A stretch of DNA of 21,043 nt, from the NCBI GenBank assembly GCA_003164305.1, contig PLSZ01000110.1, forward strand, positions 7,473 to 28,515, written 5' to 3'. The first letter of the stretch is position 1. Each line of letters begins with the position of its first letter. The notes below the pieces were generated by a model, which saw only the letters and a list, made by a program, of their open reading frames with translations, had not been told where the DNA came from and ran no database searches. The translations under genes were made by a program, and so were the position numbers. Positions 1-7,184 of the stretch are shown here, one piece after another. Source of the stretch: Acetobacteraceae bacterium. Its GTDB lineage: Bacteria; Pseudomonadota; Alphaproteobacteria; Acetobacterales; Acetobacteraceae.

Positions 1-1089
1 AATTACATCGGCACCGAGAACATCGGCGCCATTCCGTTCTCGGGCATCGTGCTGGCGCATTCCAACGAGTCGGAATGGCAGACGTTCAAGAACAATCGCA
101 ACAACGAAGCCTTCATCGACCGGATTTACGTGATCAAGGTGCCCTATTGCCTGCGGGTCACCGAGGAACAGAAAATCTATGAGAAGCTGGTGTCACGCTC
201 CGAGCTGGGCTCGGCCGCCTGCGCGCCCGCGACGTTTGAGATGCTGGCGCGGTTCACCGTGCTCAGCCGCCTGAAGCGCCACGAAAACTCAACCATTTTC
301 GCCAAGATGCGAGTCTACGATGGGGAGAGTTTGAAAGAAACCGATCCGCGTGCCCGCAGCCTACAGGAATACAAGGACGCGGCGGGTGTCGAGGAAGGCA
401 TGGACGGCGCATCGACTCGCTTCGCGTTCAAAGTGTTGGCCGCGACGTTCAATCACGACACCACCGAGATCGCCGCCGATCCGGTACACCTTATGTATGT
501 GCTGGAGCAGTCGATCCGCCGCGACCAACTGCCGCAGGATACCGAGAAGCGTTACCTGGAGTTCATCAAGGCCGAACTCGCGCCGCGGTATGCGGAATTC
601 ATCGGTAATGAAATCCAGAAAGCGTATCTTGAATCATATCACGACTATGGGCAGAACCTGTTCGATCGCTACGTGTCCTATGCCGACGCGTGGATCGAGG
701 ACATCGACTTCAAGGACCCGGACACCGGGCAGCTTCTCAACCGTGAGTTGCTTAACCAGGAATTGACGAAAGTCGAAAAGCCCGCCGGCATCGCCAACCC
801 GAAGGACTTCAGGAATGAAGTTGTAAAATTCAGCCTGCGGGCGCGGGCGAACAACGCCGGCAAGAACCCGAACTGGACCAGCTACGAGAAGATCCGTGAA
901 GTGATCGAGAAACGGATGTTCAGCCAGGTCGAGGAGTTGCTGCCCGTCATCAGCTTCGGCTCGAAGAAAGACGGCGACACCGAGAAGAAGCACACCGAGT
1001 TCGTCAACCGCATGATGACGCGCGGTTATACGGAACGCCAGGTGCGCCGGCTGGTCGAATGGTATATGCGGGTGAAGCAGGCGGGGTAA
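1..1089 (+). CDS. prkA: PrkA family serine protein kinase, C-terminal part (5' end outside the window)
   Basis: The reading frame is open from base 1 and ends with TAA at 1087-1089, giving 362 residues. The usual family length is about 640-650, so roughly the N-terminal 45%, including the AAA-like P-loop region, lies upstream. The visible part opens with NYIGTEN..IPFSGIVLAHSNESEW, a conserved stretch of PrkA/YeaG, and continues with the helical C-terminal PrkA domain rich in charged residues. PrkA/YeaG is a cytoplasmic Ser/Thr protein kinase linked in Bacillus to sporulation and in enterobacteria to nitrogen starvation and stationary-phase survival. The next two genes, on the same strand, are its usual partners (DUF444/YeaH and SpoVR), which strongly supports the assignment. 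The in-frame ATG at 49 is internal and not the start. Confidence 0.96.
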   Translation, partial: NYIGTENIGAIPFSGIVLAHSNESEWQTFKNNRNNEAFIDRIYVIKVPYCLRVTEEQKIYEKLVSRSELGSAACAPATFEMLARFTVLSRLKRHENSTIFAKMRVYDGESLKETDPRARSLQEYKDAAGVEEGMDGASTRFAFKVLAATFNHDTTEIAADPVHLMYVLEQSIRRDQLPQDTEKRYLEFIKAELAPRYAEFIGNEIQKAYLESYHDYGQNLFDRYVSYADAWIEDIDFKDPDTGQLLNRELLNQELTKVEKPAGIANPKDFRNEVVKFSLRARANNAGKNPNWTSYEKIREVIEKRMFSQVEELLPVISFGSKKDGDTEKKHTEFVNRMMTRGYTERQVRRLVEWYMRVKQAG

Positions 1090-1133
1090 TTATCTGATGA
1101 AACGCGCCTGCGCACCGCCAATGGTCACCTGAT

Positions 1134-2438
1134 ATGCACATCGTCGACCGCAGACTGAACCCGAGCGGAAAAAACCTCGCCAACCGGCAGCGCTTCATGC
1201 GGCGGGCGAAATCTCAGATCCGGAAGGCGGTGCATGAAAGCACCGCCAGAGGCTCCATCAAGGACGCCGACGACGGCGGGGAGGTTGTCCTTCCCGCTCA
1301 GGGAGTCCACGAGCCGCAGTTCCGGCGCAGTTCGCATGGTGGATTGCGTGACCACCTGCTGCCCGGCAACAAGGAATACGTGACCGGCGATACCATCCCG
1401 CGTCCGCGCGGCGGTGAAGGCGGCGGTGGTTCCGAGGGTAGCCCCGACGGCGAGGGCGAAGACGATTTCCGATTCGCTCTGTCGCGCGACGAATTCGTCG
1501 ATCTGTTCCTGGAGGATCTGGAGCTTCCGGATCTGGCCAAGCGCAAGGTCGCAAGCATGGAATCGGTGTCCTGGCATCGCGCCGGATATTCCGTGACCGG
1601 ATCGCCGGCCAACCTCGCGCTGAACCGCACGGTGCGGAATTCGCTGTCTCGGCGCATCGCGCTGAAACGGCCGAAGCCCGAGGAACTGGAATCGTTGCGC
1701 ACCGAGATCGCCTCGCTCGAAAGCGATCCCGAGCAGGTGCGCCGGGTCGAGGAGCTGAAAGCCGAATTGGCGCGCAAGGAACGCCGCACCGGGTTGATCC
1801 CGTACATCGATCCGCTGGACGTTCGTTACAAACGGTTCGATCCCATCCCGCGGCCGGTGGCTCAGGCGGTGATGTTCTGCCTGATGGACGTCTCCGGCTC
1901 GATGACCGAGCACATGAAGGACCTCGCCAAGCGGTTCTACATTCTTCTCTATATCTTCCTGAAGCGCCGTTACAAAAATGTCGATGTGGTGTTCATCCGT
2001 CACACGCATGAAGCGTCGGAGGTCGATGAGGAGACGTTCTTCAACAGCCCGGAAACTGGCGGCACTGTCGTTTCCACCGCGCTGGAGGAGATGAGCAAGG
2101 TGATCGCCGAGCGATACGATCCGGATGCGTGGAACATTTATGCCGCGCAGGCCTCGGACGGTGACAATACCGCCAGCGACAACGACCGGACGGCGAGCCT
2201 GTTGACCAACGACATTCTGCCGCAATGCCAGTACTACGCCTACCTCGAAGTCGGCCGCGACGCGGAGCATTTTCCGCCCGGCTTCATCCGCCGCGATAGC
2301 GATTTGTGGCAAACCTACACCGGCCTGATCAAAAGCGGCGCGCCGATGGCGATGCGCAAGGTCGGCCACCGGAGGGACATCTATCCGGTGTTCCGCGAGT
2401 TGTTCGCGAAAAAGACCGGCGCGGAGGCCGAGGCATGA
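1134..2438 (+). CDS. YeaH/YhbH family protein (DUF444), VWA-like
   Basis: This 434-residue protein belongs to the DUF444 family (YeaH in E. coli, YhbH in Bacillus). The N-terminus (IDRRLN-like, then NRQRFMRR) matches the family start, which supports the ATG at 1134 although no strong Shine-Dalgarno sequence precedes it. A glycine/acidic linker lies at about residues 90-112 and a charged, probably helical segment at about 180-218. A VWA-like domain follows with a MIDAS motif DVSGSM at 252-257, GGT at 309-311 and SDGD at 341-344. The exact biochemical role is not settled; family members act together with PrkA in stress and stationary-phase physiology. It lies 44 bp after prkA, and its TGA overlaps the ATG of the next gene (ATGA), indicating translational coupling within one operon. 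Confidence 0.94.
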   Translation: MHIVDRRLNPSGKNLANRQRFMRRAKSQIRKAVHESTARGSIKDADDGGEVVLPAQGVHEPQFRRSSHGGLRDHLLPGNKEYVTGDTIPRPRGGEGGGGSEGSPDGEGEDDFRFALSRDEFVDLFLEDLELPDLAKRKVASMESVSWHRAGYSVTGSPANLALNRTVRNSLSRRIALKRPKPEELESLRTEIASLESDPEQVRRVEELKAELARKERRTGLIPYIDPLDVRYKRFDPIPRPVAQAVMFCLMDVSGSMTEHMKDLAKRFYILLYIFLKRRYKNVDVVFIRHTHEASEVDEETFFNSPETGGTVVSTALEEMSKVIAERYDPDAWNIYAAQASDGDNTASDNDRTASLLTNDILPQCQYYAYLEVGRDAEHFPPGFIRRDSDLWQTYTGLIKSGAPMAMRKVGHRRDIYPVFRELFAKKTGAEAEA

Positions 2439-3997
2439 GCGTCCTCATCAAATCCAACAAGCTGCTGTTCGACGGCGCGGACTGGGATTTCAACACCATC
2501 CAGCGCATCAACGACGCGGTCGAGGAGGTCGCGCTGAACGAGCTCGGCCTGAACGTCTACATGAACCAGATCGAGGTGATCAGCACCGAGCAAATGCTTG
2601 ATGCTTATTCATCCATCGGTATGCCGCTGTTTTATAAACACTGGTCATTCGGCAAGCAATTCGCGCGAAATGAGGCGATGTATCGCGCCGGGATGCAAGG
2701 ACTTGCTTACGAGATCGTTATTAACTCAAACCCTTGCATCAGCTATATCATGGAGGAAAACACCGCGACGATGCAGGCGCTGGTGATCGCGCACGCGGCG
2801 TTCGGGCATAACCATTTCTTCAAGAATAATTACGTTTTCAAGCAGTGGACCGACGCCGACGGCATCCTGGACTACCTGGAATTCGCTCGCGATTTCGTGA
2901 TGAAATGCGAAGAACAGCACGGCGCGGCGGAGGTCGAACGCCTGTTGGACGCGGCGCACGCTTTGATGAGTCACGGCGTGCACAAATATCCTCGCCGTCG
3001 CACCACCGATCTGCGTACCGAGGAAAGGCGCGAACGGGAACGGCGCGAGCACGATGAACGCGTGTTCAACGATTTGTGGCGCACCGTGCCGGGCAACGAC
3101 TCCAGCCGGCAGGATCCGACCGCGTTGGAACGCAGGCGGGCCCTGCTGGAACTGCCGCAGGAAAACATCCTGTACTTCCTTGAGAAAACCGCGCCCCGGT
3201 TGCAGGCCTGGCAACGCGAATTGCTGCGGATCGTGCGCATCATCTCGCAGTATTTTTATCCGCAGACCCAGACCAAGGTGATGAACGAGGGCTGCGCCAC
3301 TTACGTGCACTACCAGATCATGAACCGGCTGCACGAGAAGGGTCAGATCAGCGACGGCTCGCTGATGGAATTCCTGCGCTCCCACACCAACGTCGTATTC
3401 CAGCCGGAGTTCGACGATCCGCGGTACTCGGGCTTCAACCCCTATGCGCTCGGCTTCGCGATGATGAAGGACATCGAGCGCATTTGTAACGAACCCACCG
3501 AGGAAGACCGCGAGTGGTTTTCCGCCATCGCGGGCTGCCGCGACCACATGAACGTGCTGAAGGACGTGTGGGCCAATTACCGCGATGAGAGCTTCATCCT
3601 GCAATACCTCAGCCCGCGGCTGACGCGGCATTTCGGCCTGTTCCACGTGACCGATGACGCCGAGGATCCGCATCTGAAGGTCGAGGCGATCCACGACGAG
3701 CGTGGCTATCGCGCGATCAAGCGGGCGTTGGCACGGCATTACGACCCGGCGTTTTTCACGCCGGACATTCAGGTGGTGGACGTGAACCTCGCCGGCGACC
3801 GCAAGCTGATCGTGCAGCACCGGGCGATGAACCGCATCCTGCTTGAAGAAAAAGACGCGCGGATGGTGTTGCAGCACATCGCCGACCTCTGGGGCTACGA
3901 TGTCGTGATGACCGAGGTCGATCCGGCGACCGAGGCGGTGCTGAAAGACTACAAAGCCCAGGCCCGGCCGGGTATCGTGCCGCTGGAAGCCGGGTAG
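2435..3997 (+). CDS. spoVR: SpoVR family protein (YcgB-like)
   Basis: This 520-residue protein is close to the usual SpoVR/YcgB length of about 470-520. I chose the ATG at 2435 because it overlaps the DUF444 stop codon and is followed by MSVLIKSNKLLFDGADWDF, the normal family N-terminus; the frame stays open further upstream but overlaps the previous gene. Recognisable blocks are YEIVINSNPCISYIMEENT near residues 88-106, KYPRR near 181-185, and TKVMNEGCATYVHY around 280-293. The C-terminal part has the family's mixed alpha/beta region. SpoVR was named for a role in spore cortex formation in Bacillus, but it is widespread in non-sporulating proteobacteria alongside prkA and yeaH. Its molecular activity is unknown to me. 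Confidence 0.95.
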   Translation: MSVLIKSNKLLFDGADWDFNTIQRINDAVEEVALNELGLNVYMNQIEVISTEQMLDAYSSIGMPLFYKHWSFGKQFARNEAMYRAGMQGLAYEIVINSNPCISYIMEENTATMQALVIAHAAFGHNHFFKNNYVFKQWTDADGILDYLEFARDFVMKCEEQHGAAEVERLLDAAHALMSHGVHKYPRRRTTDLRTEERRERERREHDERVFNDLWRTVPGNDSSRQDPTALERRRALLELPQENILYFLEKTAPRLQAWQRELLRIVRIISQYFYPQTQTKVMNEGCATYVHYQIMNRLHEKGQISDGSLMEFLRSHTNVVFQPEFDDPRYSGFNPYALGFAMMKDIERICNEPTEEDREWFSAIAGCRDHMNVLKDVWANYRDESFILQYLSPRLTRHFGLFHVTDDAEDPHLKVEAIHDERGYRAIKRALARHYDPAFFTPDIQVVDVNLAGDRKLIVQHRAMNRILLEEKDARMVLQHIADLWGYDVVMTEVDPATEAVLKDYKAQARPGIVPLEAG

Positions 3998-4112
3998 GTT
4001 TCTCGCGACGCGATGACGGGGGAAGGAATGCGCCCGTCCCGCTCATTCCAGACGAGCGGAGGAGCGAAGCGCGAACCTGGGTCCTTGCATCGCCATCAAA
4101 ACTGCCTCTCGC

Positions 4113-4216
4113 CGTCATCCCGGGCTCGGCCCGAGCATCGGTCGATGCTCGGTCGTCGCGTAAAGTCAACGCTGTGCCTGCGTGCAGCGATCCTCGGGTC
4201 AAGCCCGAGGATGACG
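4113..4216. repeat. Paired palindromic (REP/MITE-like) element with inverted ends
   Basis: The block starts with CGTCATCC and ends with its reverse complement GGATGACG. Read inward from each end, the two arms stay closely similar for about 30 nt; for example CGGGCTCGGCCCGAGCATCG on the left versus CGGGCTTGACCCGAGGATCG on the right, with 3 differences in 20. Each arm carries its own hairpin. The left one is a perfect 10-bp inverted repeat with a 2-nt loop (4131-4140 and 4143-4152). The right one is a perfect 9-bp repeat with a 5-nt loop (4190-4198 and 4204-4212). CTCGGGTCAAGCCCGAGGATGAC-type units are a known class of dispersed intergenic palindrome in alphaproteobacterial genomes. The paired, head-to-head layout resembles a non-autonomous mobile unit. 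Confidence 0.75.
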
Positions 4217-4256
4217 AAAAGAGCGATCGCGCCTATCGCGGCTCTTAACCTGATGC

Positions 4257-4282
4257 CTATGGGTCAAAGCCCGGCCATGACA
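4257..4282. repeat. Single degenerate copy of the palindromic unit
   Basis: The stretch containing GGGTCAAAGCCCGGCCATGA resembles the right arm of the preceding element (GGGTCAAGCCCGAGGATGA), with one inserted base and a few changes that damage the hairpin. It lies about 40 bp beyond that element, so it appears to be a separate, decayed copy rather than part of it. Confidence 0.5.
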
Positions 4283-4311
4283 ATAGGTGAGCGTGCTCTT
4301 CCCCGTTGCGC

Positions 4312-5304
4312 TTACTTCTTCAGCACCTCCGGATTGGTCACCCGCACAGGCGTCCCGTCCATGAACGCCAAAGCGTTCTCGATCATTTGCGGATAAAACC
4401 CGTCCCAGGTTTCCTTCACGCCATACCCCATATGCGGCATCAGCACGGTGTTACCCACGCGCCTCAACACATGATCCTCCGGCAGCGGTTCCTTGTCGTA
4501 AACGTCCAAAGCCACCGTGATACGCCCGTCCTGCAACGCCGCCAGCATCGCCTCTTCATCGATCAGCGGGCCACGTGAAGTGTTGATCAGGATCGCGCCT
4601 TGTTTCATCTTCGCGATGTCTTCTTCCCCGACCAGGCCTCGGCTGCGCGGCGACAACACCATGTGGATTGAGATCGTATCGGACTGGCGCATCAGTTCGT
4701 CTTTCGTCACCAGCGTGACACCGACCTCGGCACAGCGTTCCGCCGTCAGGTTCTGGCTCCAGGCGATCACATTCATGCGTAGCGCCAGGCAATATTTCGC
4801 CATGTAACCGCCCAACCGTCCCAGACCGATGATGCCCATGGTCTTGCCGGCGAGACCGATCCCGACCGGCACGCCGATCTGGAACAGCCCGTGCCGCATA
4901 TTTTCGTCGCCCTTCGGAATCCCGCGTGCCGCCGCGATCAGCAACCCGAGCGCCAGTTCCGCCGTCGCCGAATCCGCGTACCCGCCGCCCTGCGTGTTGC
5001 TGACGACGATGCCGCGCGCTGTGCAGGCGGCCGTATCGAGTGACGCGTTCCGCGCTCCCGTCATTCCCAGCATACGCAGCTTCGGCAACCGATTGATCAG
5101 TGATCCCGGCAGCGGCGTCCTTTCGCGCATCGACAGCACGATATCGAAGTCGGCGAGTTGCGCCGCCGCGTCGTCTTCATCCTTGAACGCGTCGGTGAAG
5201 ATCGTGACATCGGCGCGCGATTCCAGTTCGAACCAATCGGCGCTCTGGCGCGCGATCCCTTGCCAGTCATCCAGAACCGCGACTTTGGATTTGTTGCCGC
5301 TCAT
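4312..5304 (-). CDS. D-2-hydroxyacid dehydrogenase family protein (SerA/phosphoglycerate dehydrogenase-like)
   Basis: This 330-residue NAD(P)-dependent oxidoreductase has the typical length for the family. The Rossmann nucleotide-binding motif GLGRLG is at residues 160-165. The catalytic triad fits R244 (in NTSRG), E272 (in KEPLP) and H291 (in MPHMG). The start is secure: AGGAGGG lies just upstream of the ATG on the minus strand. Family members reduce 2-keto acids or oxidise D-2-hydroxyacids (D-3-phosphoglycerate, glyoxylate, hydroxypyruvate and others). The substrate cannot be fixed here; the lack of an ACT domain argues against a full-length biosynthetic SerA. It is transcribed divergently from a lambda-crystallin-type dehydrogenase with 126 bp between them, so shared regulation is likely. 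Its 3' end faces the repeat-rich region. Confidence 0.9.
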   Translation of the reverse strand: MSGNKSKVAVLDDWQGIARQSADWFELESRADVTIFTDAFKDEDDAAAQLADFDIVLSMRERTPLPGSLINRLPKLRMLGMTGARNASLDTAACTARGIVVSNTQGGGYADSATAELALGLLIAAARGIPKGDENMRHGLFQIGVPVGIGLAGKTMGIIGLGRLGGYMAKYCLALRMNVIAWSQNLTAERCAEVGVTLVTKDELMRQSDTISIHMVLSPRSRGLVGEEDIAKMKQGAILINTSRGPLIDEEAMLAALQDGRITVALDVYDKEPLPEDHVLRRVGNTVLMPHMGYGVKETWDGFYPQMIENALAFMDGTPVRVTNPEVLKK

Positions 5305-5343
5305 GCGTCCCTCCTTTTGTTACCCGCGCCGTCGCGTGATTTC

Positions 5344-5372
5344 GGCCGCACCGTGGCGCGACCGGTGCGGCC
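5344..5372. promoter_or_regulatory. Perfect 10-bp inverted repeat in a divergent promoter region (candidate operator)
   Basis: The arms GGCCGCACCG (5344-5353) and CGGTGCGGCC (5363-5372) are exact reverse complements separated by 9 nt. The site lies 40 bp upstream of the minus-strand dehydrogenase and 58 bp upstream of the plus-strand one. Because both genes read away from it, a terminator role is unlikely. A dimeric regulator binding site controlling both genes is the simplest reading. A second, imperfect dyad (GGCAAGGGGCCCTGCC) overlaps its right edge at 5371-5389. Confidence 0.5.
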
Positions 5373-5430
5373 TGGCAAGGGGCCCTGCCCCGCTGCTATC
5401 CTCGCCATCGACAGCAGGGAGACCCTCACC

Positions 5431-6366
5431 ATGACCAAAGTCGCCGTGATCGGAGCCGGACTGATCGGCCGCTCCTGGTCCATCGTTTTCGCCCGAGCGG
5501 GCTTCGCGGTGAATCTCTGGGATCCCTTCCCGCGTCAAACGAGCGCCGCGATGACCTTCATCGCCGAGCGCCTGCCGGAATTGCGCCAGGCCGGACTGCT
5601 ACCCGATGAACCCGCGGCCGTCCTGGCGCGCATCACGCCGATGACGTCGATGTGGGAAGCGGTGAAGGACGTCGACCACGTGCAGGAAAACGGCCCGGAA
5701 CAAGTGCCCGCGAAACAGGCATTGTTCGCCGAACTGGACCGGGCGGCGAAACCGAACGCGGTGCTCGCCAGTTCGACCAGCGGCATTCCCGCCAGCGCCT
5801 TCACCGAAACCCTGAAAAACCGCGGCCGTTGCCTGGTCGCGCATCCCGTCAACCCACCATACCTCATTCCGCTGGTGGAGCTTTGCCCGGCGCCGTGGAC
5901 CGACGCGGCCGTGGTGGAGAAGACACGCGACCTGATGCATCGCGCCGGCCAGGTGCCCGCGACGGTGAAAAAGGAAATGGACGGGTTCGCCCTGAATCGT
6001 TTGCAAGGCGCGCTGCTGGCCGAGGCGTTTCGTCTGCTCGCCGATGACGTGATCTCACCCGCCGATCTCGATGCGCTGGTGAAACATGGCCTCGGTCTGC
6101 GCTGGAGTTTCATGGGGCCGCTGGAGACGATCGACCTCAACGCGCCGGGCGGCCTGAAAGATTATTGCGATCGCTACGGCCCGCTGTACGCGAAGCTTCA
6201 GGAGCAGGCGGTGCCGCTGGCGTGGGACGATACGCTGGTGAACCGTCTGCACGCGGCGCGGCGCGAGGAATTGCCGCTCAACATGGCGCCGGTGCGGCAG
6301 GAATGGCGCGACCGCCGCCTGATGGCGCTGCTCGCGCATAAAGCGGGACAGCCCGATCGCTCATGA
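5431..6366 (+). CDS. 3-hydroxyacyl-CoA dehydrogenase family protein, lambda-crystallin / L-gulonate 3-dehydrogenase type
   Basis: The protein has 311 residues, close to the roughly 320 of the lambda-crystallin/CryL group. I chose the ATG at 5431 because AGGGAG lies 9 nt upstream and MTKVAVIGAGLIGRSW is the normal N-terminus; the frame is open further back but overlaps the divergent gene. The NAD-binding motif GAGLIG is at residues 8-13. Ser117, His138 and Asn189 fit the catalytic positions of 3-hydroxyacyl-CoA dehydrogenases, with His138 and Glu150 in the characteristic HPVNPPYLIPLVE stretch. Family members oxidise L-3-hydroxyacids, such as L-gulonate, carnitine or 3-hydroxyacyl-CoA. The short length without a crotonase domain favours a free hydroxyacid. 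The exact substrate is not readable. Divergent placement with a 2-hydroxyacid dehydrogenase suggests a small-acid catabolic role. Confidence 0.9.
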   Translation: MTKVAVIGAGLIGRSWSIVFARAGFAVNLWDPFPRQTSAAMTFIAERLPELRQAGLLPDEPAAVLARITPMTSMWEAVKDVDHVQENGPEQVPAKQALFAELDRAAKPNAVLASSTSGIPASAFTETLKNRGRCLVAHPVNPPYLIPLVELCPAPWTDAAVVEKTRDLMHRAGQVPATVKKEMDGFALNRLQGALLAEAFRLLADDVISPADLDALVKHGLGLRWSFMGPLETIDLNAPGGLKDYCDRYGPLYAKLQEQAVPLAWDDTLVNRLHAARREELPLNMAPVRQEWRDRRLMALLAHKAGQPDRS

Positions 6367-6418
6367 ATTGACGATCTTTTGACTTTGGACATGCGGGCGG
6401 CGTGCTAGCCACGGCAAA

Positions 6419-7132
6419 ATGCGCGCGCTCGTTCTTTCCCTGATGCTGAGTAGCTGTTGGCCGCTGTCGCCCGCGCGCGCGGATCTGGCGTTCGCGTTCG
6501 CGTTCACCAGCGCGTTCGCCGCGAACAATCCGTTTCCCGATCAGATCGACAGCGTTGTGCACGACGGTCCGACCGGATTCCTGCAAATCTCGAACCTCGG
6601 GCCTGGCGATTATAGCGGGATCATCCGGATCGTCGCGATTTCCGCGTATGACGGCGATCTGACCTTCACGATCAGCGACGCGTTCATTCCCTCGGGCGGA
6701 TCGGTTTCGATCGGCATGCCGGTCGATTCCAGCACCGCGGGCGGTTTCAACAGTTTCACCGGAACGTTCGCGCCGTCGGTCGCCGGCACGTTCCGGCCGG
6801 GGATCATCGCTTATATGGAGGGCGGCGTCGCGGCGGGCGGCGACAGTGGATCGATCAAGATCGCCGCGCAGGACCTGGATATCCGCACCGATGTGATCCT
6901 GACCGACCCCAACAATGTCGAGACGAACAACTTCGTGCTGCAGGGCGGCGATCCCTTCGGCCTTTACAACGGCGACGCGTGGGAGGTGCTGCAACCGTAC
7001 GGGCACCTGACACTCTCGGGGGTGGCGATTCCGGAGCCGGGTTCTCGCACGGGCATCGCTTTCGCGCTGACCATGCTGTTGGTGATCCGTGCCTGGCGCA
7101 GCCCTGCCCGGCGGTGCGGTCCCGCTGGCTAA
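6419..7132 (+). CDS. Secreted protein with PEP-CTERM-like sorting signal
   Basis: I do not recognise the core of this 237-residue protein. The N-terminus has a signal peptide (MRALVLSLML..., likely cleaved after PARA near residue 21). The body is rich in Gly, Ser, Thr, Asp and Phe with alternating hydrophobic strands, which suggests a beta-rich exported domain. The C-terminus has the tripartite PEP-CTERM layout: IPEPGS at 204-209, a hydrophobic segment at about 211-224 and an arginine-rich tail (RAWRSPARR). Such proteins are handled by the exosortase/EpsH system and are often linked to exopolysaccharide or biofilm. No exosortase gene is present in this window. The Shine-Dalgarno sequence is weak, so the start rests on the signal peptide. 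It is followed directly by the dioxygenase promoter region. Confidence 0.75.
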   Translation: MRALVLSLMLSSCWPLSPARADLAFAFAFTSAFAANNPFPDQIDSVVHDGPTGFLQISNLGPGDYSGIIRIVAISAYDGDLTFTISDAFIPSGGSVSIGMPVDSSTAGGFNSFTGTFAPSVAGTFRPGIIAYMEGGVAAGGDSGSIKIAAQDLDIRTDVILTDPNNVETNNFVLQGGDPFGLYNGDAWEVLQPYGHLTLSGVAIPEPGSRTGIAFALTMLLVIRAWRSPARRCGPAG

Positions 7133-7149
7133 ACCTGCCGGTGTGAGCC

Positions 7150-7164
7150 TATACTACCTGGTAG
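7150..7164 (+). promoter_or_regulatory. Candidate -10 box with overlapping palindrome upstream of the first dioxygenase gene
   Basis: TATACT (7150-7155) differs from the -10 consensus at one base. A dyad CTACC-T-GGTAG (7154-7164) overlaps its downstream half. Only a weak -35 match (about TGGCTA) lies 18 bp upstream, so the promoter may need an activator. It ends 20 bp before the ATG at 7185, which would leave a very short leader. A dyad at this place could be a repressor operator. Confidence 0.35.
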
Positions 7165-7184
7165 AAAAGGCCAGGAGAGTCCGG

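Larger units (their letters stand above)
3998..4311. other. Non-coding intergenic region rich in dispersed palindromic repeats
   Basis: No credible gene is seen in these 314 bp between the spoVR stop and the stop of the convergent dehydrogenase gene. A long open frame crosses it, but its translation is low-complexity and follows the repeats. The region contains a repeat-like stretch with 'gcggaggagcgaagcgcgaacc' character near 4050-4080, a 104-bp element with inverted ends (4113-4216), and a decayed single unit at 4257-4282. Both flanking genes end here, so the palindromes may also act as bidirectional transcription stops. There is no clear T-tract, so that role is uncertain. Confidence 0.7.

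Noticed and set aside
1125..2369. A 414-codon minus-strand frame opposite the DUF444 gene
   Set aside because: It is fully covered by a recognisable YeaH-like gene; a long antisense frame is expected from GC-rich third positions.
4013..4396. A 127-codon open frame crossing the intergenic region after spoVR
   Set aside because: It runs through the palindromic repeats and into the antisense of the hydroxyacid dehydrogenase gene; the translation has no family resemblance and no ribosome-binding site.
5371..5389. A TGGCAAGGGGCCCTGCC sequence resembling a sigma-54 site
   Set aside because: The GG and GC are 11 bp apart instead of 10, and the sequence is better described as an imperfect dyad next to the perfect inverted repeat.
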